The notes below the pieces were generated by a model that saw only the letters and a list, made by a program, of their open reading frames with translations, was not told the DNA's origin and made no database searches. 11,487 bases of DNA, from the NCBI GenBank assembly GCA_900548145.1, contig URJB01000058.1:1-11487 (forward strand), given 5' to 3'. Position numbers and translations under genes: made by a program. This stretch comes from an uncultured Eubacteriales bacterium (lineage in GTDB: Bacteria; Bacillota; Clostridia; Christensenellales; Aristaeellaceae). This document shows positions 6,767 to 11,487 of the stretch, in pieces. Positions within the stretch are counted from its first letter, which is position 1. Each line of letters begins with the position of its first letter.

Positions 6767-7114
6767 TTAGTGGTTCGCTATTGCGCCCAGCGGGATGGCC
6801 AGAAAGACCAGCCAGCCCGGATGCCACAGGTTGAAGAAAAATCCCAGCACCAGATAGATCAGCGTGACCAGAATGGGGTTGCTCAGCTGTTCCAGCCGGT
6901 TTTTGGGGTGCATATAGTGCAACGGAATGGTCAGAAAGATCAGCCAACCCGGATGCCAAAGATGGAAAACCGCGCCCAGTACCAGATAAAGCGCCGTAAT
7001 TTCAATGGGAAAAAGCGCGTCCTGCTTACGGCGCTTTTCCTCCTGCCGTTTTTTCTCCACGGCTTCGTAATAGCTGCCTTCGGGCCCCAGCCCGCCGTTA
7101 TCGTTTTGCGTCAT
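6767..7114 (-). CDS. Small membrane protein with a duplicated LWHPGWL helix unit
   Basis: The product has 115 aa. Residues 1-37 are polar and charged, with a Lys/Arg/Glu-rich helix (about 17-31). Two near-identical membrane units follow at 39-68 and 83-112, each with YLVLG, then LWHPGWL, then F-L-x-IPL. A short basic linker separates them. I chose the ATG at 7114 because AGGGAGAAG lies just upstream and a -10 box sits at 7160-7165; the frame stays open to 7204, but that part covers the promoter. I do not know a function. Conserved Trp, His and Pro near the membrane face suggest a structural or interfacial role. It is followed by the 53-aa membrane protein, which has a similar WH-x-x-GW core. 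Confidence 0.8.
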   Translation of the reverse strand: MTQNDNGGLGPEGSYYEAVEKKRQEEKRRKQDALFPIEITALYLVLGAVFHLWHPGWLIFLTIPLHYMHPKNRLEQLSNPILVTLIYLVLGFFFNLWHPGWLVFLAIPLGAIANH

Positions 7115-7159
7115 GGTTTCTTCTCCCTTTCCCGCGCCTTTGGCGCTTGGTACGGATTC

Positions 7160-7168
7160 ATCATAGCA
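7160..7168 (-). promoter_or_regulatory. Extended -10 promoter for the small membrane-protein operon
   Basis: TGC followed directly by TATGAT on the minus strand fits an extended -10 element. No clear -35 is seen. The predicted start near 7153 leaves a leader of about 39 nt with AGGGAGAAG before the ATG at 7114. Confidence 0.5.
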
Positions 7169-7264
7169 CTTTTTGTCCACAGAGAAAAGAAGCCGCGCGT
7201 TCAAAGTAACTGAAGCGCCGCTTGGGAAGAAATGAGAAAATGCTGAGAAAAGACGGGCCAGCCC

Positions 7265-7294
7265 TTTACACCGCCCGCCGGGACGTTGTATGAT
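7265..7294 (+). promoter_or_regulatory. Sigma-A promoter of thrC
   Basis: TTTACA (7265-7270) and TATGAT (7289-7294) are separated by 18 bp, each one mismatch from consensus. The start would lie near 7301, giving a leader of about 50 nt. No T-box or threonine-leader peptide is visible in this short leader. Confidence 0.75.
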
Positions 7295-7314
7295 AGGATT
7301 GGATCGAAGTAGAA

Positions 7315-7333
7315 TTTCCGGCTTTTCCGGAAA
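7315..7333 (+). promoter_or_regulatory. Small hairpin in the thrC leader
   Basis: TTTCCGG (7315-7321) pairs with CCGGAAA (7327-7333) around a CTTTT loop, ending 3 nt before the AGGAG at 7337-7341. It may stabilise the mRNA end or affect ribosome access. It has no T-tail, so it is not a standard terminator. Confidence 0.35.
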
Positions 7334-7350
7334 GACAGGAGTGTGTGCCT

Positions 7351-8847
7351 ATGTCGTTCTTTTCCACCCGCGGCGGTGCGTGCGTGACCGCCTCTCAGGC
7401 TATTTTGTGGGGGCTGGCCAAGGATGGCGGACTATATGTGCCCAGCATGTTCCCCCAGCTTTCCAGCGAACGCATGGCTTCCCTGTGCGGGGCCAGCTAT
7501 CAGGAGCAGGCGGCGCGGATCCTTCGGGATTATCTGGAGGACTATACCATTGCCGAGATCGAGCAGTCGGTCAACGCAGCCTATGACGACAAGCATTTTG
7601 ACGACCCCGCCGTCACGCCACTGCATACCCTGATGCCGGACGTGCACGTGCTGGAGCTGTTCCACGGTCCCACGCTGGCCTTTAAGGATGTGGCGCTGAA
7701 TCTGCTGCCCCACCTGATCCGTCTGGCCGCGAAGAAGAACGATGAGGAACGGGAGATCAGCATTCTGGTGGCTACCAGCGGCGATACCGGCAAGGCCGCG
7801 CTGGAAGGCTTCAAGGACGTGCCCGGCACCAGCTGCACAGTATTTTACCCCTACGGCGGCGTAAGCCGTATGCAGGAACTGCAGATGGCCACCACCGGCG
7901 GCGGCAATACCCACGTCATCGGCGTGAAGGGCAATTTTGACGACGCGCAGACCGGCGTGAAGCGTCTGTTCTCCAGCGCGGAATTCCGGGAGAAGATGAA
8001 CGCCATGGGCAAGCTGCCCAGCTCGGCCAATTCCATCAACTTCGGCCGTCTTGCCCCGCAGATCGTCTATTATTTCAACGCCTATACGCAGCTGGTGCAG
8101 AAGCACTCCATCCGCATGGGCCAGTCCGTGAATTTCGTGGTGCCCACCGGCAACTTCGGCGACATTCTGGCGGGCTACTACGCCATGCGCATGGGACTGC
8201 CCATCGCCCGTCTGCTGTGCGCCAGCAACCGCAATAACGTGCTGACCGACTTCTTCGCCGACGGCACTTATTACACCCATCGTGCCTTCTTCCAGACCAT
8301 GTCCCCCAGCATGGACATTCTGATCTCCTCCAATCTGGAACGGCTTCTGTTCGAAAGCACCGGTCGGGACCCCGCGCTGGTGCGGGAATGGATGGCGCTG
8401 CTCTCCTCCGAGGGCGGCAGCTTCTCCATCGGTGCGCAGCGCCTGAAGGAGCTGAAAAAGACCTTCTGGGCCGGGTACGCGGACGATTTTATGACGGCTG
8501 CGGAAATTCGTCGTATCTTCGAGCGTTTCCATTATTTGATGGATCCTCACACGGCCGTCGCCAGCTACGCCCTCAAGCAGTACCGGGAGGAGACCGGCGA
8601 TCATACCCCCGCTGTCATCCTGTCCACCGCCAGCCCTTACAAGTTCTCCGAAAGTGTGCTGGCCAGTCTGCAGGGCGAGGACGCGGTGAAAGGGATGGAC
8701 GCTTTCCAGTGCGCCCAAAAGCTGGAAGAACTTTCCGGCGTGCCTGTACCCCGGCAGATTCGGGAGTTGGAGACTCTGCCCATCCGTCACAAGCGGGTCT
8801 GCGAGGTTTCCGGCATGGAAGCCGCTCTTATGGAGGAGTGGAAGTGA
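7351..8847 (+). CDS. thrC: Threonine synthase
   Basis: The product has 498 aa. Threonine synthase converts O-phosphohomoserine to threonine with pyridoxal phosphate, the last step of threonine synthesis, in the cytoplasm. Hallmarks are the N-terminal FFSTRGG (3-9), GLAKDGGLYVP (21-31), the PLP-binding lysine K112 in HGPTLAFKD (106-113), the phosphate loop SGDTG (143-147) and a later PTGNFGD segment. Length fits the long bacterial/yeast-type enzyme. AGGAG at 7337-7341 lies 9 nt before the ATG at 7351; a GTG two codons upstream is too close to it. The gene stands alone behind its own promoter, with no hom or thrB in the window. Its 3' end overlaps the converging gene by 20 bp. Confidence 0.96.
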   Translation: MSFFSTRGGACVTASQAILWGLAKDGGLYVPSMFPQLSSERMASLCGASYQEQAARILRDYLEDYTIAEIEQSVNAAYDDKHFDDPAVTPLHTLMPDVHVLELFHGPTLAFKDVALNLLPHLIRLAAKKNDEEREISILVATSGDTGKAALEGFKDVPGTSCTVFYPYGGVSRMQELQMATTGGGNTHVIGVKGNFDDAQTGVKRLFSSAEFREKMNAMGKLPSSANSINFGRLAPQIVYYFNAYTQLVQKHSIRMGQSVNFVVPTGNFGDILAGYYAMRMGLPIARLLCASNRNNVLTDFFADGTYYTHRAFFQTMSPSMDILISSNLERLLFESTGRDPALVREWMALLSSEGGSFSIGAQRLKELKKTFWAGYADDFMTAAEIRRIFERFHYLMDPHTAVASYALKQYREETGDHTPAVILSTASPYKFSESVLASLQGEDAVKGMDAFQCAQKLEELSGVPVPRQIRELETLPIRHKRVCEVSGMEAALMEEWK

Positions 8848-9904
8848 TCGTCAGCGTACAAGCCGCTGCGGCATAGCCCAGATTATCCAGGCTGACCTCC
8901 CACGCCGCCCCCTCCGGGAGCGAAAATTCCACGTAATTTCCCTGCACAGGGCGGCAGACGATCCAGTAGCCCACCTCGCCGGTCGGGCGGATCATCACCT
9001 GCCGGTGCTGGTGCAGGAAGGCCAGATATTCCGCAAAATTCAGCCCAAGGCAGGTCATGGCGGCGGCATGGGCTTCCCCCACATATCGGAGCCGGACTCC
9101 GTTCCGGGAAGTCGAGATGATCACAAAGCCATAGCGCCAGGCCGTCTGCAGTAAAAGCCGCCCGCGGGGAGTTTCCTCCAGCGGGCGGTTTGCGTCCGGC
9201 GGGGCGGAAATCTCGACCGTATACTCCTGCAGCAGTTCGCCCTGTCCGGGCTTGTCCGTCTCCTGCAGGACCCGTTCTGCGGCTTCCTGCAAAGAATGAC
9301 TGGCTGCCAGCACCCGAAAGCGATTCAGCCGCCATTCCCGCTGCTCCAGCGGCGTCATGGTTCCCCGGCTGACCTTGAAACCGTCCGCGCCGCTGCCCCG
9401 CAAAGCCGCAAACAGACGCGCCAGCGCCCGAATGGTTTCCTTGCCGCTCTTGATGGTCAGATCGTTGACCGGCACCATGCCATTGCCGTATCGGGCGATG
9501 CTCATGGTGTTGGGTGCAGGCGTTCCATCCGGGAGGACATGGTTTTCGTCCAGATACAGCAGTTTTCCCCGCAGCAGCTGTTCCTTTGGAAAAATTTGCC
9601 GGGAGCAGGTGATCCCCTCCGGGAGGACATAGGAAACGGCGCTGCTTTGGGGACGCGCTGCCAGAAGGGCTTCTTCCGTCTGCTGCAACTGGCTGTATTC
9701 CCGTGGTTTGGAGCGGGACGCTATGACCGGCAGCAAAAGTGCGACTGCCCACGCGCCCAGCAACAGGAGCGCCCAATTCCGGCGGTTTTGCCGCCAACGC
9801 GGTTTCGGCTTCCAGCACTGAGCGCCCCAGCAGTCCGTCCTCCTTCGAGCCGTACGGACATATTGGCTGCGCCATTCCCGCTCCGTCATCAGTCCTTCGG
9901 ACAT
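8828..9904 (-). CDS. Membrane-anchored VanY/M15B-like protein lacking catalytic residues
   Basis: The product has 358 aa. After a basic cytoplasmic N-terminus, one transmembrane helix (about 44-62) leads to an external domain. The order of segments resembles VanY-type D-Ala-D-Ala carboxypeptidases (M15B): KLLYLDENHVLP (114-125), a region at SRGTMTPLEQ (179-188) in the place of SGYRS...Q, a GELLQEYTVEIS segment (222-233) in the place of SxHxxGxAxD, WRYGF (256-260) and RYVGEAH (273-279). The aligned zinc ligands appear replaced (His to L224, Asp to E231, His to R271) and the catalytic Glu by N268. It is therefore probably a pseudoenzyme or cell-wall-binding protein. The start at 9904 is preferred because GGGAGG (9912-9917) lies 7 nt upstream; an ATG at 9910 is too close. 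Confidence 0.75.
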   Translation of the reverse strand: MSEGLMTEREWRSQYVRTARRRTDCWGAQCWKPKPRWRQNRRNWALLLLGAWAVALLLPVIASRSKPREYSQLQQTEEALLAARPQSSAVSYVLPEGITCSRQIFPKEQLLRGKLLYLDENHVLPDGTPAPNTMSIARYGNGMVPVNDLTIKSGKETIRALARLFAALRGSGADGFKVSRGTMTPLEQREWRLNRFRVLAASHSLQEAAERVLQETDKPGQGELLQEYTVEISAPPDANRPLEETPRGRLLLQTAWRYGFVIISTSRNGVRLRYVGEAHAAAMTCLGLNFAEYLAFLHQHRQVMIRPTGEVGYWIVCRPVQGNYVEFSLPEGAAWEVSLDNLGYAAAACTLTITSTPP

Positions 9905-9922
9905 ATTCATCCCTCCCGGTGA

Positions 9923-9952
9923 TAGCATGACCGGCGAAATGGAAAAGCATAC
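9923..9952 (-). promoter_or_regulatory. Possible forespore (sigma G/F) promoter for the M15-like gene
   Basis: On the minus strand GTATG (9952-9948) is followed after 18 nt by CATGCTA (9929-9923), with GG just before it, close to sigma-G/F patterns. The start point would fall at or next to the ribosome binding site (9917-9912), leaving almost no leader, which counts against it. Confidence 0.27.
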
Positions 9953-10006
9953 AAAAACAGGAAATGGCGGATTTCTACTCCTCAAACACAGAAGGAAGGG
10001 ATTTTT

Positions 10007-10495
10007 ATGCTGTCCCCCATGAGACGGCGGGAGCGTGCCGTGTCCGACTGGAATCACGTACTGGAAATCATTCAGAGCTGCGACTGCTGCCGTGTGGCCT
10101 TTAGTGAGCCGGACGGGCCGTATATCGTGCCCTTGAATTTTGGCTTTGAAACAGGGGCTGCTGAGCAGATGACGCTTTATTTTCACGGAGCATCGGCAGG
10201 GAAAAAGGGAGAATTGATGCAGAAAAATCCGTGCGTGGGGTTTGAGATGGACACGGGTCACGGGCTTGTACCGGGCGCACAGGCGTGCTCCTGTTCTTTT
10301 CTCTATCAAAGTGTGATCGGGAAAGGGAAAATAGAGATTCTCTCAAATCTGGAAGAAAAAAAGCACGGGTTAACCGTGCTGATGAGACATTACGCGCCGG
10401 GGAAGGAATGGGATTTTCCTTCGGCCATGTTGGAGAGAACAGCGGTATTCCGGCTGGATGTAACAGAATGGAGCTGCAAGGAGCACAGCAGATGA
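10007..10495 (+). CDS. NimA-like pyridoxamine 5'-phosphate oxidase family flavoprotein
   Basis: The product has 162 aa. It is a small split-barrel flavin-binding protein of the PNPOx-like/Nim group. Hallmarks are the N-terminal MRRRERAVSD (5-14), GPYIVPLNFGF (37-47), LYFHGASAGKK (57-67), and a C-terminal VFRLDV strand (147-152). Some Nim proteins are linked to 5-nitroimidazole resistance, but most family members have no proven substrate, and resistance cannot be inferred here. GAAGGAAGGG at 9991-10000 lies just before the ATG at 10007. The gene is divergent from the M15-like gene and ends in an ATGA overlap with a short ORF. Confidence 0.88.
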   Translation: MLSPMRRRERAVSDWNHVLEIIQSCDCCRVAFSEPDGPYIVPLNFGFETGAAEQMTLYFHGASAGKKGELMQKNPCVGFEMDTGHGLVPGAQACSCSFLYQSVIGKGKIEILSNLEEKKHGLTVLMRHYAPGKEWDFPSAMLERTAVFRLDVTEWSCKEHSR

Positions 10496-10584
10496 AGTAC
10501 TGGCGGGAGCGGGTTTCACCCTTGGAGCGCTGGTTGTTCGCCTGGGAAAGGTATTTGGGGAATTCCCCGATGGTTACGCTCTGA
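10492..10584 (+). pseudogene. 30-codon ORF overlapping the Nim stop; possible gene remnant
   Basis: An ATG overlapping the Nim stop codon (ATGA) opens a 30-codon frame rich in Trp and Arg (MKYWRERVSPLERWLFAWER at its start), ending at a TGA just before the repeat-rich region. The overlap geometry is typical of coupled genes, and the sequence looks like a protein N-terminus rather than random. I do not recognise the family. It may be a small protein, the stump of a gene cut off by the repeat region, or chance. Confidence 0.3.
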
Positions 10585-10635
10585 CAGGTTATAAGGCAAC
10601 CGAAAAGATACTGCTTACACCGAGCGTGGGAGTTA

Positions 10636-10730
10636 TGCCGAGATTTTCCCCCACTGGGGGGAATGATGCGCCGACTCCGGTGCAGGAGCTGGGCTTGCAG
10701 CCCTATGGGGCGCTCAAGCTTTTCTTTCGA
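10636..10730 (+). repeat. Direct repeat copy A (95 bp)
   Basis: This copy runs from TGCCGAGATTTT to TTTTCTTTCGA and matches 10794-10888, offset by 158 bp. Within the last 63 bp roughly four in five bases agree, with shared blocks GCGCCGACT, ATGGGGCGCTCA and TTTTCTTTCGA. The first part is more diverged and includes a small CCCCC-ACT-GGGGG hairpin. Its terminal arm lacks the mirror arm found after copy B. Confidence 0.6.
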
Positions 10731-10743
10731 CGGCCCGAAGGGG

Positions 10744-10772
10744 TGCAGGGGGCGAGCGGAAAGCCCCCTGCA
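10744..10772. repeat. 10-bp GC-rich hairpin between direct repeats
   Basis: TGCAGGGGGC (10744-10753) pairs perfectly with GCCCCCTGCA (10763-10772) around a 9-nt loop. It lies between direct-repeat copies A and B and begins with the GGGTGCAGGG decamer (10741-10750) also seen at 51 and 11416. Confidence 0.7.
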
Positions 10773-10793
10773 AGCATCGGGATGCGACAAGTT

Positions 10794-10888
10794 TGCCGTG
10801 AAAATTTCCCTTGTAGGGGTCTGACGCGCCGACTACGGCGCGGGAGTGGGACTTGCCGTCCCATGGGGCGCTCACACTTTTCTTTCGA
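10794..10888 (+). repeat. Direct repeat copy B (95 bp)
   Basis: This is the second copy of the 95-bp unit, beginning TGCCGTGAAAATTT and ending TTTTCTTTCGA. It contains its own short dyad GGCGCGGGAG region and leads straight into the 15-bp hairpin at 10873-10906. Confidence 0.6.
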
Positions 10889-10906
10889 TGGCGAAAGAAA
10901 AGTGTG
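10873..10906. repeat. 15-bp perfect hairpin with ATGG loop
   Basis: CACACTTTTCTTTCG (10873-10887) and its exact complement (10892-10906) enclose a 4-nt ATGG loop. Such a stem would be stable in RNA and DNA, but no T-tract follows on either strand. Confidence 0.85.
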
Positions 10907-10915
10907 CAAAAGAAA

Positions 10916-11111
10916 GCCAGCGGCACGGCACTACGGGAAAATGGCTTTTATTGCCCATTTTGACGGCGGGGCTCGCAATGTCGCGCGCAATGGAGTTAGA
11001 TAGCTATCACTTACGCTTTGAGCGCGCTCGTGCTCACCTTTTTCCGCCGTCAAAATGGGCGGGCCTTTTTCCCTGCGTTGCCTAACGCCGCTCGGCTCCC
11101 CCGCCGCTGGC
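10916..11111. repeat. Large nested palindromic element
   Basis: Three nested arm pairs are seen. Innermost, GCCCATTTTGACGGCGG (10953-10969) is the exact complement of 11044-11060 (17 bp). Outside it, GGGAAAATGGC (10935-10945) pairs with GCCTTTTTCCC (11063-11073) with one mismatch. Outermost, GCCAGCGGC (10916-10924) pairs with GCCGCTGGC (11103-11111). The 74-nt centre contains the small palindromes GATAGCTATC and GAGCGCGCTC. The element could be a MITE-like mobile repeat or a structured RNA; no flanking target duplication was established. Confidence 0.75.
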
Positions 11112-11219
11112 GTGGGGCATACTCAAAGGGATGCCAGTTGGGATATTGCATTGCAGCTTGTGCTTTTTCGCAGCACAGAAAAAGAGACTTGATTCTTTCT
11201 ATTGATTTTTTGCAACGAA

Positions 11220-11255
11220 AAAGGCCAGCGGGATTTTATATCCACGCTGGCCTTT
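11220..11255. terminator. Terminator-like hairpin inside the repeat region
   Basis: AAAGGCCAGCG (11220-11230) pairs perfectly with CGCTGGCCTTT (11245-11255) around a 14-nt loop. It is flanked by A-runs on the left and TTTATT on the right, so it can work as a terminator in both directions; the minus-strand T-run is the better one. Confidence 0.7.
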
Positions 11256-11258
11256 ATT

Positions 11259-11290
11259 GCGAGCCATGAGGCCCCGTCGCCGAATGGCGG
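11259..11290 (+). repeat. Degenerate copy of the tandem-repeat core
   Basis: This stretch (GCGAGCCATGAGGCC..., ending GAATGGCGG) matches the core of the 51-bp repeat at 11329-11359 at about 27 of 32 positions with one gap. It marks the left edge of the array. Confidence 0.55.
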
Positions 11291-11320
11291 TCTTTTCTAC
11301 TCAACTGTCAGAAAACTGCA

Positions 11321-11371
11321 CCAGACCCGCGAGCCGCGAGGCCCGTTGCCGAGCGGCGGTAAAACCCCGGC
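11321..11371 (+). repeat. 51-bp repeat, copy 1
   Basis: This copy begins CCAGACCCGCGAGCC and ends GGTAAAACCCCGGC. It differs from copy 2 at only two positions. Together with the 65 bp that follow it forms a unit of 116 bp. Confidence 0.85.
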
Positions 11372-11419
11372 CAAGCCACATGTCCCTCTACGCCCCTGCG
11401 CGCCAGCGCAGAGAAGGGT

Positions 11420-11437
11420 GCAGGGCTTTAGCCCTGC
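11420..11437. repeat. 7-bp hairpin in the tandem unit
   Basis: GCAGGGC (11420-11426), a TTTA loop, and GCCCTGC (11431-11437). A second hairpin, CTGCGC with GCGCAG (11396-11411), sits just before it. Both belong to the spacer part of the 116-bp unit. Confidence 0.65.
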
Positions 11438-11487
11438 CAGACCCGCGAGCCGCGAGGCCTGTCGCCGAGCGGCGGTAAAACCCCGGC
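11437..11487 (+). repeat. 51-bp repeat, copy 2 (array continues past the window)
   Basis: This is identical to 11321-11371 except for two substitutions, at a period of 116 bp. It ends exactly at the window edge, so the number of units is unknown. Confidence 0.85.

Larger units (their letters stand above)
10585..11487. other. Repeat-rich intergenic region without a convincing gene
   Basis: About 900 bp with no ORF that has a recognisable product or a good ribosome binding site. Open frames exist on both strands because the region is GC-rich, but their translations are compositionally odd (Arg/Pro/Ala-rich) and cross the inverted repeats. The content is direct repeats, hairpins, a large palindrome and the start of a tandem array, listed separately. 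No transposase or tRNA was recognised. Confidence 0.7.

Noticed and set aside
7295..7350. T-box or attenuator before thrC
   Set aside because: The leader is only about 50 nt from the predicted start and has one short hairpin without a T-tract, too small for a T-box.
7432..8790. 452-codon minus-strand frame opposite thrC
   Set aside because: It is antisense to threonine synthase and His/Gly/Gln-rich, typical of a shadow frame.
9905..10309. N-terminal extension of the M15-like protein up to 10309
   Set aside because: The extension is antisense to the Nim gene, has no membrane or domain signal, and a good ribosome binding site with 7-nt spacing supports the start at 9904.
10626..11478. Several open frames of 60-125 codons in the repeat region
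   Set aside because: They cross hairpins and direct repeats, lack convincing ribosome binding sites and give Arg/Pro-rich translations without known domains.
11321..11487. CRISPR array
   Set aside because: The repeat is 51 bp and nearly doubled by a 65-bp structured spacer, only two full copies are visible, and no cas gene is present in the window.

Overview
The window looks like chromosome from a high-GC, spore-forming member of the Clostridia, most likely an Oscillospiraceae/Ruminococcaceae-type gut anaerobe. This is inferred from four things: a GerW/YtfJ sporulation protein next to a DUF2953 protein and a D-Ala-D-Ala carboxypeptidase, a DUF5685 protein beside an Hsp70, a Nim-type flavoprotein, and GC-rich intergenic repeats. 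No species can be named from sequence alone.

Region 1-3985 (minus strand) is a tightly coupled operon, read right to left: a 593-aa DnaK-type Hsp70, a DUF5685 protein, a J-domain protein with a Gly/Tyr/Ser-rich linker, TPR-like helices and a Cys-rich tail, and a small two-helix membrane protein with a zinc ribbon. Start and stop codons overlap at the first two junctions. There is no grpE, no hrcA, no CIRCE operator and no zinc-finger DnaJ, so this is probably a secondary, dedicated chaperone system. A hairpin that could hide the dnaK ribosome binding site lies directly before its start codon. At the window edge the operon runs out into a short hairpin repeat and a run of 33 C.

Region 4099-6363 (plus strand, divergent) is DUF2953 protein (ytfI-like), ytfJ/gerW, and a D-Ala-D-Ala carboxypeptidase, ending at a hairpin. 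It reads as a sporulation and cell-wall cassette. Region 6528-7114 holds two small minus-strand membrane-protein genes, one of 53 aa and one of 115 aa with an internal duplication, bounded by a strong bidirectional terminator. A good sigma-A promoter at 7265-7294 then drives thrC (threonine synthase). thrC converges on, and overlaps by 20 bp, a minus-strand gene for a membrane-anchored protein that looks like an M15/VanY carboxypeptidase that has lost its metal-binding residues. A plus-strand NimA-like flavoprotein follows, overlapped by a 30-codon ORF of unknown status.

Region 10585-11487 (about 0.9 kb) has no convincing gene. It is packed with direct and inverted repeats: two diverged 95-bp copies, a 15-bp hairpin, a large nested palindrome with perfect 17-bp arms, a terminator-like hairpin, and the start of a 116-bp-period tandem array that runs off the window. 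The most interesting items are the dnaK-DUF5685-J-zinc ribbon operon, the predicted inactive M15-like protein and the palindromic repeat region.
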